Assembly: GCF_011305995.1 (NCBI RefSeq) | Contig: NZ_CP049910.1 | Coordinates: 5,718,501 to 5,782,500 of the forward strand | Direction of reading: 5' to 3' | DNA: 64,000 nt | DNA from: Diaphorobacter sp. HDW4A | GTDB taxonomy: Bacteria; Pseudomonadota; Gammaproteobacteria; Burkholderiales; Burkholderiaceae_C | Part shown: in pieces, positions 55,418 through 64,000 of the stretch | Layout of the letters: each line of letters begins with the position of its first letter | Numbering within the stretch: position 1 is the first letter of the stretch | Program-made: the position numbers and the translations under genes | Notes under the pieces: generated by a model | The model's database searches: none | The model's input: only the letters and a program-made list of their open reading frames with translations | Told to the model about the DNA's origin: nothing

Positions 55418-57534
55418 GATGCGGAGGCCGTTTGCGCGGTGCTTTGGATGGTCAGGGCCGCAGGCGCAGCCGGAAAGAGATTGCGGCGCAGGCCAACGAG
55501 CGCGGTCACTGCGGCGCGCCACTGCGGCCGGGATTCGGGGCGCGTGGCGGCGTAGTCCAGTACCTCGTCGATGTGCGCGAGGATGGAGGGCGGCAGCGCG
55601 GTATCGGCGAGGCCCGCGCTGCGGCGCTCGAAGAACTGGCCAATGTCGGAGAGCACGCCCGCGATGCGCGTTGACTCCATCGGAATGTTCTGGCGCTGCA
55701 GCGAGGCGAGGTCGGCACCCACGCGCAGATCGCGCAATGCCTGATCGTTGGCCACGCCGTCGATCTTGCCGCCGGCCTGCGCGATGCGCGGCGCGAGCAG
55801 ACCGATGCGGTCGAGCATGCGCACCGCGTAAGCATCGAGCTGGCGCGCGCTGGCACCGGGCTGTGCGAGCTCGGAGAGTTCGCGCCAATTGGCGCGCTGG
55901 ATGCGTCTGGCAGCCCAGGAAACGCCCACGCTGCGCACCAGCGCGGTCACCACAGCGGCGGTGACGATGCCCATAATCTGTCCGATCATCGAGTTCACGA
56001 AGGTGATGAGGTCGACGGTGCCGGTGTCATACATGGCCAGTGTGCCGAAGAAGCCGCCGAGCAGAATGCCCATCGCCGCCATCATGTTCTGCGGCCGCGC
56101 CATGTAGCAGCCGAGCACCAGACACACGGGCGCGCAAACCGCAATCAACATGCCGAAGTCCTGCACGTTGGGCAGCAGGATCAGCACGTAGACGACCGAC
56201 AGCGGCATGGACCACAGCAGGTATTTGAGAAAGCCCTTGATCGCCGGGACCGGGTTGTCCATGGTGGCGAAGAAGCAGCAGAAGATCGCGGCCATCATCG
56301 CAGCGGCCGAGCCCGTGGGCCAGCCGGTGAGGATCCAGAACGCGCTGCACAGGCAGATCGCGAGCACGGCAGCAAGGCCGGATAGCGCGGCCATTCCGTG
56401 GTCCAGATGCAGCGCGCGGTGGCTCAGGTTGCCAAGGCGCCGTGACGTGATTGGCGCGCCGCCGATGCCCGCGTCGATGTCGTGGCGCAGGCGCACGCAA
56501 GCGTCCCATGCGTCGACGAGTTCGGTGAGCCGCGTTGCCAGCGCCACCCGCAGAAGGCGCGACCAGTGGCTGGGCTGCTCGTCCCAGCGCTGCATCGCGA
56601 AGCTGTGGATCTCGGCGCGAAGCTCAGCGGCCTGCCGCGCGCGGTCGGGATCGAGTTGCTTGTAGTCCTGCGCATCGAGCCACTCGCGGATGCGCGCGAG
56701 CATCGCCACCACGTCGGGTGCGAGCGCGCCTTCCGCCTGCTCCAGCGCGACGAGCCGGTCCTCCACGGCGGAAACCGTGGGCATGAGCGAGGCAATGTGG
56801 TCCTGCATGGTGCTCACGGCACCGGCGGTCCAGCGCAGATTGGTGGTGTCGAACGGGATGTGCGTGGACAACAATCGCAACTGCGTGATGTCGCTCGCGA
56901 CCTTGCTTTTGTCGCTCGCGAGGGCCGACGTCGCATCGGGCGAATTGGGCGGATCGGCGGTGACCAGCAGGTCCTGTATCCAGTGCCGCGTGTGCTTCAT
57001 CGCGCCGTCGAGTAGGCCCAGCACGGCGGGCGCGAGACCCTTGGGAAAGACGATGCTGTGCACCACAGTAGCGCACAGGATGCCGACGATGATTTCCTCC
57101 ACACGCAACGTGGCGTTGTCGAACAGCGTCTGCGGCGCCTGCACGTTGGGAAAACCGATCAGCGCGGCCGTGTAGCCCGCGAGCATGAACACATAGGACG
57201 AGGGCGAGCGGTCGAGCAGCGAGAGGTAGAGGCAGCCGCCCACCCAGAGCGCGAGCGCCAGCGTCAGCAGCTCGGGCGCGTTGGCGAGCGCGGGCACGAT
57301 CAGCAGCGTGGCCGTGCAGCCGACGATGGTGCCGAGCACGCGGTACAACGCCTTGGAGCGCACCGTGCCCGCGAGCGGGCTGGCTACCACGTACGAGGTC
57401 ATCATGGCCCAGAACGGACGCGACAGGCCGAGGCGGCTCGCCACATACAGCGAGAGCACGGCCGAGGCCAGGCATTTGACCGAGAAGAGCATTTCCGCCC
57501 GGGTGAAGCGAGGCAAGGAGGGAAGTTGCATCAT
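55414..57534 (-). CDS. FUSC family efflux transporter (AaeB-like)
   Basis: A 706-residue inner-membrane protein with two blocks of membrane helices (about 15-165 and 370-520) separated and followed by soluble regions, as in AaeB and fusaric acid resistance proteins. Its opening ends VASRLGLSRPFWAMMTSYVVASPL, a family feature. It works with HlyD, DUF1656 and NodT. The MarR gene lies 28 nt upstream on the same strand. Confidence 0.9.
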   Translation of the reverse strand: MMQLPSLPRFTRAEMLFSVKCLASAVLSLYVASRLGLSRPFWAMMTSYVVASPLAGTVRSKALYRVLGTIVGCTATLLIVPALANAPELLTLALALWVGGCLYLSLLDRSPSSYVFMLAGYTAALIGFPNVQAPQTLFDNATLRVEEIIVGILCATVVHSIVFPKGLAPAVLGLLDGAMKHTRHWIQDLLVTADPPNSPDATSALASDKSKVASDITQLRLLSTHIPFDTTNLRWTAGAVSTMQDHIASLMPTVSAVEDRLVALEQAEGALAPDVVAMLARIREWLDAQDYKQLDPDRARQAAELRAEIHSFAMQRWDEQPSHWSRLLRVALATRLTELVDAWDACVRLRHDIDAGIGGAPITSRRLGNLSHRALHLDHGMAALSGLAAVLAICLCSAFWILTGWPTGSAAAMMAAIFCCFFATMDNPVPAIKGFLKYLLWSMPLSVVYVLILLPNVQDFGMLIAVCAPVCLVLGCYMARPQNMMAAMGILLGGFFGTLAMYDTGTVDLITFVNSMIGQIMGIVTAAVVTALVRSVGVSWAARRIQRANWRELSELAQPGASARQLDAYAVRMLDRIGLLAPRIAQAGGKIDGVANDQALRDLRVGADLASLQRQNIPMESTRIAGVLSDIGQFFERRSAGLADTALPPSILAHIDEVLDYAATRPESRPQWRAAVTALVGLRRNLFPAAPAALTIQSTAQTASAS

Positions 57535-57562
57535 GGAGAAGCCTGCCGTTGTTGCACCGGTA

Positions 57563-58078
57563 TCAACGCGTCGCGTTCTTCAATGGCTCCACATCCGGCG
57601 TGACGCGACCCATGCGGTCTTCGAGTGCAGAGAAAACGCGCACGCAGGCCTCGACATCGGCATCGGATGCGCCCTGAAAAAGCTCATGGCGCAGCGTCTT
57701 GAGCGCAGCCTCGATCTGGTGCGTGAGTTCGCGTCCCTTGGGAGTGAGGTGCAGAGTCTTGGCGCGTCCGTCGACGGGGTCGTCGCGGCGCTCGATCAGG
57801 CCAGCGCCTTCCAGATAGTCCAGCGGCCGTGTGAGCGACGGCGCCTTGATGCCGAGAATGTCGGCGATTACCCCTTGACGTAATCCGTCGCCATAGCGCG
57901 AGACCGCCAGCAGCGGCCAGGTCGATGCCTCCGACAGACCGAGATGCGCCACCGCCTTGTTGGCTATCGGCACATAGCGCGCGTTGCAGAAGCCCATGCT
58001 ACGGGTGAGCTTGAGCAGCGCGTCCTCACGTGGGAGTTCGGCACGGGCATTGGGGACGGTGGAGTCTGATTTCGTCAT
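57563..58078 (-). CDS. MarR family regulator of the efflux operon
   Basis: A 171-residue winged-helix regulator. The recognition helix is in QGVIADILGIKAPSLTRPLDYLEGAGL and the wing in ERRDDPVDGRAKTLHLT. It is the first gene of the FUSC efflux operon, so it is likely an autorepressor released by an aromatic acid. AT-rich promoter sequence lies upstream. Confidence 0.9.
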   Translation of the reverse strand: MTKSDSTVPNARAELPREDALLKLTRSMGFCNARYVPIANKAVAHLGLSEASTWPLLAVSRYGDGLRQGVIADILGIKAPSLTRPLDYLEGAGLIERRDDPVDGRAKTLHLTPKGRELTHQIEAALKTLRHELFQGASDADVEACVRVFSALEDRMGRVTPDVEPLKNATR

Positions 58079-58112
58079 TTTAGTTAGGCAGCTTATTAAT
58101 TAGTATATCTGG
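58079..58112. promoter_or_regulatory. AT-rich promoter/operator of the MarR-efflux operon
   Basis: TTAGTTAGGCAGCTTATTAATTAGTATATC directly precedes the MarR gene and is far richer in A+T than its surroundings. The repeated TTAGTTAG / TTAATTAG elements could bind the MarR dimer, and TATAT could serve as a -10 region. No precise operator can be set. Confidence 0.4.
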
Positions 58113-58245
58113 TTGCATGAATATTTGCTGATGGTGGGGATTGCCAGCGAATCAATGAGGCGGGCAGGGGTTCGAGGAGAAGGCACCGGTGCGTGGTGGT
58201 TAACATGAGCCTCTGTGCCGAGACCGGCAAAAGGAGTGTTCCCGC

Positions 58246-58422
58246 ATGCGATTCATCTCATCTCAGGTTGCGGCCGCCGTCATCGTGTTGGGTGTCGTTG
58301 GCGTGCTGGCAGGCTGCACTACGACGGGCTCGTCCGCCAGAAGCCCGGGCTCTCAGGCCGGTGACAGCAGCGGCGTGACGGTCTTTGGCACCGTCGATGC
58401 CGGAGTGGGTGGCGTCAAGTGA
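58246..58422 (+). CDS. Small lipoprotein, 58 residues
   Basis: A short gene with AAGGAG about 9 nt before ATG. The protein has a signal peptide with lipobox LAGC (Cys24), a Ser/Gly-rich linker, and the end GVTVFGTVDAGVGGVK. That end resembles the first beta strand of beta-proteobacterial porins (VTLYGVVDAGV type), though the protein stops there. Whether it is a true small lipoprotein or an unrelated resemblance is open. It is divergent from the MarR gene and stands alone. Confidence 0.65.
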   Translation: MRFISSQVAAAVIVLGVVGVLAGCTTTGSSARSPGSQAGDSSGVTVFGTVDAGVGGVK

Positions 58423-58562
58423 ACGTCACGCGCACCAGCTAGAAAGAGAGAGCGGGGCTGAAGCTGCCAGCAAGGCGCGCGACAGCAATGGTTTGAAGAT
58501 GCCAATGGCGCGGGGGGCGAGTCCGTGCCGGGCTCGAAATCGTCAGCGCGATATGGAGAGAA

Positions 58563-59285
58563 CTATTCCAGCAGACGAGGGGTGTTGCGGATGACGACGT
58601 ACTGCTTGCGGTACTCCATGCCCGCTTCAGGCCAGAGGTTGGCATAGGCGCACAGCAGTGGAACGGCGGCTGCAAAGTCGTGGCCGTTCACTCGGCAATC
58701 CGCTTCGCATTGGCCATCGGGATCGCGGGATGCGTACAGACGCACGCCCAGAATATCGTGGCTCTGCAGCAACCGGCTGAAGGCTTGCATGCTGTTGGTG
58801 AACAGGCAGCAGGGGCAGAATTCATGGTCTTCCGACCAGCGCGGCGCGTGCTGTTGATAGTGCTCCATCGGCCCGAGCAGCACCTGACGTCGATAGACCT
58901 CGCCACCTGCGCTGCTGCCATACGCTATCTCCAGTGCCGAGCAGCTTTGGGGTGTGGTTTGGCATGCGTCGATCAACGTCACCAGATCCATGCTTGCCCA
59001 ACTCGCGAAGCCCTTGCTCAGGGCATCGCGCTGTGACGAACCGTTGGAATGCTGATACTCGAACAGGGGGTTGGGAAAGAGCGATGGGTGGCTTGCCTCG
59101 ACCACGGTGGTGGAGTGAACGCGGCCTTCCGGGGCTTCCTCGCAAGCCATCAGAAATGGCTCTAGCCGCAGGCCATTGGGGAGTGTGACGGATCGCCCCG
59201 AATCCGTCACATGGCACTTCAGTCGCTGGGCCTGCAGGGTCTGACGCAATAGCTTCTGCAGAAAGAACGGAGCCGGGGATTCCAT
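58563..59285 (-). CDS. Hypothetical protein with CPCC motif
   Basis: A 240-residue protein not firmly recognised; it may belong to a DUF6348-like group, from memory only. It has LPNGLRLEPFLMAC in the N-terminal part, PNPLFEYQHS and the motif EFCPCCLFTNSMQAF (about 155-169), which suggests a metal or redox site. There is no signal peptide if it starts at 59285 (MESPAPFFLQKLL); a longer frame from 59363 would add a hydrophobic start. No partner genes are nearby. Confidence 0.6.
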   Translation of the reverse strand: MESPAPFFLQKLLRQTLQAQRLKCHVTDSGRSVTLPNGLRLEPFLMACEEAPEGRVHSTTVVEASHPSLFPNPLFEYQHSNGSSQRDALSKGFASWASMDLVTLIDACQTTPQSCSALEIAYGSSAGGEVYRRQVLLGPMEHYQQHAPRWSEDHEFCPCCLFTNSMQAFSRLLQSHDILGVRLYASRDPDGQCEADCRVNGHDFAAAVPLLCAYANLWPEAGMEYRKQYVVIRNTPRLLE

Positions 59286-59431
59286 GGCGTGCCTGCCGTT
59301 GACTGGTTGAACGTCAGCCCATGGTAGGCACGCAATTGCGACAAATAGCAACTGAATTTGCATGTAAATGCAACTTCAAATTGACATGCAAAAACCGTTA
59401 GTGCGGGCAGTGTCAACCGACTGTCACGCAA

Positions 59432-60319
59432 TCACGATTTCTTTGTCATGAATGTGCTGATGACGGGGTGGTATTTCTCACCTGCGCCTTCTGCAATCGC
59501 CTGATTGAACCACTCGTCAACGATTCTTGCGCCGCGCGCATCAACGCCCGTTTCATCGGCCAACTGCAGCGCATAGTGCAAATCTTTTTGGGCGTATTTG
59601 ACGGAAAACGCACGCTCCGGGAACTCCCCCGGCAGCACCGCCTTCATGCCGTGGTTGCGCAGCGCAAAACTATCGGCTGAACCTTGGGTGAGGGTCTCGA
59701 AAAGCACCTTCGGATCCACGCCGGCGCGCTCGCCGATGTTCTTGGCTTCGCTTAAGGCAACCACGTTCTCGAACAGCATCATGTTGTTGAGAATTTTGAG
59801 CACCTGGCCGCAACCCACCGGGCCGCAGAGCGCGATGTCTGAGGCGAACGTGGCGATCAGCGGCTGCACCTGCTCGAATAGCTTCGGCGTGGCACCGACG
59901 AACACTGCCAGCGTGCCCGCTTCGGCGGCCGCGCGGGTTCGGGCCACGGGGGCGTCGACCAGATGCGCCCCCTTGGCGTCGAAGGCTTTGGAGAGCTCGC
60001 GTGTGGTGTTGACGGCCGATGTGCTGAGGTCAATGACGATCTGCCCGGCGCGCGCATTCGCGAGCAGGCCGTTGGCCTCGTGGCACAGCTTGGCGACGAC
60101 CTCGCCCGAGGGCAGCGAAAGGAAGACGACCTCGCACTGCTGCATGACTTCGGCGGGCGTCGCGGCGGCCTTCACCTGGTCGGCGGCGAGGCGCTCAAGC
60201 GGCTCCTTGGACAGATCGAACGCCAGCACAGGTGCGCCCGATTTGCGCGCGAGATTGCGGCAGATCGGCTCGCCCATCACGCCCAGACCGATGAAGCCGA
60301 TGTGTTGTGGATTGCTCAT
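59432..60319 (-). CDS. 3-hydroxyisobutyrate dehydrogenase family oxidoreductase
   Basis: A 295-residue beta-hydroxyacid dehydrogenase with GFIGLGVMGEPICRNLARK, DAPVARTRAAAEAGTLAVFVG and catalytic Lys in GCGQVLKILNNMML. It is a clear paralogue of the enzyme at 26.9 kb. The aldehyde dehydrogenase gene lies 36 nt upstream on the same strand, so a 3-hydroxyacid to semialdehyde to acid or acyl route is likely. Substrate is not known. Confidence 0.9.
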   Translation of the reverse strand: MSNPQHIGFIGLGVMGEPICRNLARKSGAPVLAFDLSKEPLERLAADQVKAAATPAEVMQQCEVVFLSLPSGEVVAKLCHEANGLLANARAGQIVIDLSTSAVNTTRELSKAFDAKGAHLVDAPVARTRAAAEAGTLAVFVGATPKLFEQVQPLIATFASDIALCGPVGCGQVLKILNNMMLFENVVALSEAKNIGERAGVDPKVLFETLTQGSADSFALRNHGMKAVLPGEFPERAFSVKYAQKDLHYALQLADETGVDARGARIVDEWFNQAIAEGAGEKYHPVISTFMTKKS

Positions 60320-60355
60320 TTCAGAATTCCTTTTGTTGTGCTTTGTTTTGCTTGA

Positions 60356-61822
60356 TCAGCCGAGCTGGCCCATGCCGAAATAAATGCCCTTGGGCTGCTG
60401 GTACAGACGCATGCCGGAGACGCCCTTTTCGCGCCCGATGCCACTGTCCTTGAAGCCGCCGAACGGCGTGGCGATCGACAGCTGCTTGTAGGTGTTGATC
60501 CACACGGTGCCGGCCTCCAGCGCGCGCGCCACGCGCCATGCGCGCTGGTAGTCGCGCGTCCACACGCCCGAGGCGAGGCCGAAGCAGGAGTTGTTGGCCT
60601 GGGTGATCAGATCGTCCTCGTCGTCGAACGGAATCATGCAGAGCACCGGGCCGAAGATTTCCTGCTGCGCGATGGCCGCGTGGTTGTCGATGCCGCCGAT
60701 CAGCGTGGGCAGGTAGTACGCGCCCTTGTAGAGCTGCTTGCCGTCGGGGCGCGTGCCGCCCGCAAGAATCTCCGCGCCCGCCGCGCGCGCCGCATCGACC
60801 ATGCCTGCCACCTTGTCGCGGTGCGCGAAGGTGGCGAGCGGGCCCATCTCTGCCCCGGCCGCATCGGGCAGATCGACCCTGAGCGAGCGCGCCACCGCGC
60901 TCAGCTTGGCGACCACCTCGTCATATACCTTGCGCTGCACGAACGCGCGCGAGCCCGCTACGCAGGACTGGCCGCTGCCCTCGAAGATACCGCCCGCGAG
61001 CGCCGCCACGGCCGAGTCGATGGGCGCATCGTCGAACACGATGTGCGGCGACTTACCGCCCAGCTCCAGCGCCACCGGCATGAGCTTGCGCGCGGCCGTC
61101 TCGGCGATGCGGCGACCGCTCTCCGTGCCACCGGTGAACGATACCAGGCGCACGCGCGGATGCTCCACCAGCGCCGCGCCCACCTGCTGGCCGGTGCCGG
61201 GAAGCACGTTCAGAATGCCGGCGGGCAAACCGGCCTCCTGTGCGATCTCGGCCAAGAGCAGGCCGGTCGAGGGCGTGATTTCGGAGGGTTTGAGAATCAC
61301 GGCATTGCCCGCCGCGAGTGCGGGCGCGACCTTCTGCGCCTCCATCGTCATCGGCGAGTTCCACGGCGTGATCGCGGCGATCACGCCGTAGGGCTCGTAG
61401 ACCGACATCGAGAGATAGTCGCCGCGCGCGGGCGTCACCTCGGAGCCCGTGGTCTCGCAGACTCCCGCGTAGTAGCGGAAGGTGGCCGCCGCGCTCTTGA
61501 CCTGCACCTGGCACTCGCGCCAGACCTTGCCGTTCTCGATCATCTGCAGACGCGCGAGCTCCTCGCTGCGCCGCTCCATTCCGTCAGCAATCTTCGAGAG
61601 AATCGCCGCGCGGGCGGGCGGCAGCATGTTGCGCCACTTCTTGTCACGCACCGCCTCGTCGGCAATCCTCACCGCCGCATCCGCCGCCTTGGCTCCCGCC
61701 GCCGCCACCTCGTAGTTCACCTCGCCTGTGGCTGGATTCACCGACGCCAGCGGCGCAATCCCGGCTTCGCCGTCCACCGCCTGGCCGCCGACCCACATCT
61801 TTTTCATCGAAGAGCTCGTCAT
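60356..61822 (-). CDS. Aldehyde dehydrogenase family protein
   Basis: A 488-residue NAD(P)-dependent aldehyde dehydrogenase. The catalytic Cys is in GSGQSCVAGSRAFV, the Glu in LELGGKSPHIVF, and the cofactor region in ITPWNSPMTMEAQKVAPALAAGN. No CoA-acylating hallmark is visible. It is first in a two-gene operon with the hydroxyacid dehydrogenase at 59.4 kb, whose product is probably its substrate. Confidence 0.92.
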   Translation of the reverse strand: MTSSSMKKMWVGGQAVDGEAGIAPLASVNPATGEVNYEVAAAGAKAADAAVRIADEAVRDKKWRNMLPPARAAILSKIADGMERRSEELARLQMIENGKVWRECQVQVKSAAATFRYYAGVCETTGSEVTPARGDYLSMSVYEPYGVIAAITPWNSPMTMEAQKVAPALAAGNAVILKPSEITPSTGLLLAEIAQEAGLPAGILNVLPGTGQQVGAALVEHPRVRLVSFTGGTESGRRIAETAARKLMPVALELGGKSPHIVFDDAPIDSAVAALAGGIFEGSGQSCVAGSRAFVQRKVYDEVVAKLSAVARSLRVDLPDAAGAEMGPLATFAHRDKVAGMVDAARAAGAEILAGGTRPDGKQLYKGAYYLPTLIGGIDNHAAIAQQEIFGPVLCMIPFDDEDDLITQANNSCFGLASGVWTRDYQRAWRVARALEAGTVWINTYKQLSIATPFGGFKDSGIGREKGVSGMRLYQQPKGIYFGMGQLG

Positions 61823-62036
61823 CTGGATCCTAATTTGGTCTGTCTGATAGAACTATTGTTCTGTTTGTATTTAGTCTAAGACAAGGACGAAAACCGAGGT
61901 ATAAGGGTTTTTGCTAGGAAAACCGTCATTCTGTGTATCAGAACGTCTGGGCAAGGGTGTCGCGTGTGCGCAGGAGCGCTTTGCCTGGTTCGGCTATTCT
62001 TGAACTCCCATTCAATTCCAACTCTAGGAGACGACT

Positions 62037-62423
62037 TTGTTCAGTCACATCATGGTGGGTGTCAGCGATCTGGAGCGGTCCAGGAAGTTCTACGATGCGC
62101 TGCTCGGCGCGCTGGGCATCTCGCCCGGCATGGCCAACAAGAACCGCTTCTTTTGGCGCGGGTCGGGCGGCACGTTTGCGGTGAGCACGCCGATCAATGG
62201 CGAGCCGGCGAGCATCGGCAACGGCAGCACCTTCGGTTTTGCTGCTACGTCCGAGGAGCAGGCCAATGCCGCGCATGCGGCCGGTCTTGCGGCGGGCGGG
62301 GTGACCTGCGAAGACCCGCCGGGCTATCGCGGTGAAGGTCCGGGGCGTCTGTATCTGGCGTATCTGCGCGATCCCGATGGCAACAAGGTTTGCCTGAACT
62401 ACCGCCCGCCGAAGAACGCGTAA
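62037..62423 (+). CDS. VOC (glyoxalase/bleomycin resistance) family protein
   Basis: A 128-residue VOC-fold protein. The first half reads SHIMVGVSDLERSRKFYDALLGALG, with His at the usual metal position; the end reads AYLRDPDGNKVCLNY, where Cys replaces the usual metal-binding Glu. It may be a non-enzymatic or altered member. The start codon is TTG, supported by GGAG 6 nt upstream. A terminator follows. Confidence 0.85.
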   Translation: MFSHIMVGVSDLERSRKFYDALLGALGISPGMANKNRFFWRGSGGTFAVSTPINGEPASIGNGSTFGFAATSEEQANAAHAAGLAAGGVTCEDPPGYRGEGPGRLYLAYLRDPDGNKVCLNYRPPKNA

Positions 62424-62460
62424 CGCGAGCTGCCGAATACCGCAGCGGGAGCGCTGACAC

Positions 62461-62499
62461 GCGGCGTGGGCGATACTTTCGCCCCCGCCGCTTTCTTTT
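62461..62499 (+). terminator. Rho-independent terminator after the VOC gene
   Basis: GCGGCG and CGCCGC, then GGGCGA and TCGCCC, form a long stem with one mismatch and a 5-nt loop, followed by TTTCTTTT. Confidence 0.85.
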
Positions 62500-62551
62500 G
62501 GTGCGGCGTTCTTTTCTTTGTTTTTTCTTCCGGTTTTTCTCAGGAGCATGC

Positions 62552-63157
62552 GTGCAATCAGCAAGCGAGCAGTGGTTTGACGAGGCCTACTACCAGCGTT
62601 TTTATTTCGACAAGAAGACCAGCGTGATCGATGTCGAACATTCGCGGCGGTTGGGTGCGTTCGTCTGCTCGTACCTTGCGTATCTGCGCGTGCCGGTGGC
62701 TCGGGTGCTCGATGTTGGCTGCGGCATTGGCCTGTGGAAAGAGGCCGTGAGTCAGCATTTCCCCGGTGCGAGCTACCACGGGGTCGAGTTCAGCAGCTAT
62801 CTGTGTGAGCGTTATGGCTGGGAGCAAGGCTCGGTGGTCGACTACCGCAGCGACGAGCCGTTTGATTTGGTGATCTGTCAGGGCGTACTGCCTTATCTGA
62901 GCGCATCGGATCTGAAGCTCGCGCTTGAGAATCTCGGTCGTCTGTGCCGGGGTGGTCTGTATGTCGAGGCCGTGAGCCGCGAAGACTATGAGCGCGGCGT
63001 GATCGACGAGGACCTCACCGATGCGCGGCTGTATCGCCATCGCGCGGCGCTGTATCGCCGTGGTCTGGAGTTGAACTTTCACGAACTGGGTGGCGGTGTG
63101 TGGGTGAGCCAGCGCTGCGAGGTGCCGATGTTCGAGCTGGAATGCAAGCAGGATTGA
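62552..63157 (+). CDS. Class I SAM-dependent methyltransferase
   Basis: A 201-residue methyltransferase. Motif I is VLDVGCGIGLWKEA (about residue 53) and the post-motif region has FDLVICQGVLPYL. The GTG at 62552 is chosen because AGGAG lies 5 nt upstream and the longer frame would run through the terminator. The DTW-domain gene follows after 2 nt. A tRNA or protein substrate is possible; no further evidence. Confidence 0.82.
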   Translation: MQSASEQWFDEAYYQRFYFDKKTSVIDVEHSRRLGAFVCSYLAYLRVPVARVLDVGCGIGLWKEAVSQHFPGASYHGVEFSSYLCERYGWEQGSVVDYRSDEPFDLVICQGVLPYLSASDLKLALENLGRLCRGGLYVEAVSREDYERGVIDEDLTDARLYRHRAALYRRGLELNFHELGGGVWVSQRCEVPMFELECKQD

Positions 63158-63159
63158 GC

Positions 63160-64000
63160 GTGAGCGATCTGCACATGCTGACGACCGGCACGAACGAAAC
63201 GCTGGTGGAACCGCTGAGCCAGAACACTCCGCGCCCACCGCATGCGGTCGCGCGACTGAGCACAGCGCGGCGCGCAATCAGTACCCGGCCGTTTCTGGCG
63301 CGCGGGGGCTCCCAAGTGGTTCGCTGCGAGGGGTGTCGGCTGCGTTTGTCGCACTGCATCTGCCAGATCGAGGTGGAGCAGAACACGCGCTCCGGCATGT
63401 GCCTGCTCATGCATGATGCCGAGCCGCTCAAGCCCACCAACACGGGTTGGCTGATCGCCGATGTGGTGGCCGACACCTATGCGTTCGGCTGGTCGCGCAC
63501 GGAGAAGAACGACGTGTTGCTCGCGTTGTTGGATGATCCGCAATGGCAGCCCTATGTGGTGTTTCCGCGCGAGTTTGTCGTCCCGCCGGAGCGTGTGGTG
63601 GAAACGGTGGCGGAGCGGTTGGAGGGCAATGCAGGTGCAGGTGGCGGCGCTGGTTCAGGCAAGCGCCCGCTGTTCATCCTGCTCGATGCGACCTGGCCAC
63701 AGGCGCGCAAGATGTTCCACAAGAGCCCGTACCTGGTGCGGTTTCCGGTGCTGAGCCTGCATCCGGAACAGGTGTCGGCCTATCGGCTACGGCGCTCCAC
63801 GCGCAGCGATCATTTCTGCACCAGTGAGGTGGCAGCGCTGTGCCTGGAGCTTGCAGGCGATAGGGCTGCGTCCAGCGTGCTTGCCGCATGGCTTGATGTG
63901 TTCACGCACCACTATGAGAGAGCGCGCAACCAACTCCCGCCGCTCTGGGACGGCGAGGAGCATCTGCATTTGAATGATTGTCTGTCTCAGTCCAGCGCGA
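63160..64000 (+). CDS. DTW domain protein, partial at window end
   Basis: At least 280 residues; the frame stays open to the window edge. It belongs to the DTW/TapT (YfiP-like) family that transfers an aminocarboxypropyl group to uridine in tRNA. The Cys motif CEGCRLRLSHCICQ and the catalytic segment LLDATWPQARKM are visible, followed by RLRRSTRSDHFCTSEV. Between them is a Gly-rich insertion (NAGAGGGAGSG). The GTG start is 2 nt after the methyltransferase stop; ATG 63175 is an alternative. Confidence 0.85.
   Translation, partial: MSDLHMLTTGTNETLVEPLSQNTPRPPHAVARLSTARRAISTRPFLARGGSQVVRCEGCRLRLSHCICQIEVEQNTRSGMCLLMHDAEPLKPTNTGWLIADVVADTYAFGWSRTEKNDVLLALLDDPQWQPYVVFPREFVVPPERVVETVAERLEGNAGAGGGAGSGKRPLFILLDATWPQARKMFHKSPYLVRFPVLSLHPEQVSAYRLRRSTRSDHFCTSEVAALCLELAGDRAASSVLAAWLDVFTHHYERARNQLPPLWDGEEHLHLNDCLSQSSA

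Overview
This window looks like chromosomal DNA of a high-G+C betaproteobacterium of the Burkholderiales, most likely Comamonadaceae. The reasons are the RecA N-terminus, a DUF1631 gene, two Bug-type solute receptors, several class III CoA-transferases, the FUSC/DUF1656/HlyD/NodT efflux operon and the Burkholderiales-type 2-aminoethylphosphonate cluster. The genus cannot be fixed from sequence reading alone. No rRNA, tRNA, prophage, insertion sequence or CRISPR array was seen. Nearly all of the window is densely packed intact genes.

Layout. 0-5.7 kb: DUF1631 protein, a small membrane protein, recX and recA (two tandem LexA boxes) and a MarR regulator. 5.8-17.3 kb: a 2-aminoethylphosphonate (AEP) import and degradation cluster. 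PhnW makes phosphonoacetaldehyde, PhnY oxidises it to phosphonoacetate and PhnA splits that to acetate and phosphate. A PhnZ-like HD oxygenase and a FAD oxidase are added, and a divergent ABC transporter is controlled by a PhnR-type GntR regulator with a clear palindrome at its promoter. 17.6-20.9 kb: a TctDE-like two-component system and a membrane lipoprotein.

20.9-43.4 kb: a large and apparently uncharacterised catabolic island. It holds three class III CoA-transferases (one lacks the catalytic Asp and sits against an intact paralogue), two MaoC/FAS1-like hydratases, an SDR and a 3-hydroxyisobutyrate-dehydrogenase-like enzyme, a complete Liv-type ABC importer, an SMP-30 lactonase-like protein, a Bug receptor, an isochorismatase-fold protein lacking the usual Cys and a CitE-like lyase. 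A MocA / two-subunit molybdenum hydroxylase set follows, then a GntR/FCD regulator. A GAATGCATTC-like palindrome lies before the two main transcription units, the divergent CoA-transferase operon and the GntR gene, which suggests one regulon.

43.5-64 kb: N-formylglutamate amidohydrolase, SPOR protein, BirA and a SET-domain methyltransferase divergent from a TopB-SWIB fusion, with a 33-nt alternating purine-pyrimidine tract between them. Then come a stand-alone flavin-dependent halogenase, a LysE exporter, the MarR/FUSC efflux operon, a 58-aa lipoprotein, a hypothetical protein, a hydroxyacid dehydrogenase/aldehyde dehydrogenase pair, a VOC protein, a methyltransferase and a DTW-domain protein cut by the window end.

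Two intergenic repeat families stand out. One is a 92-94-nt palindromic element in three copies (3.7, 18.3, 51.7 kb) whose arms and apical hairpin change in a compensatory way. The other is a mosaic of about 150-200 nt, present as two inverted pairs (7.8-8.3 and 37.7-38.2 kb).
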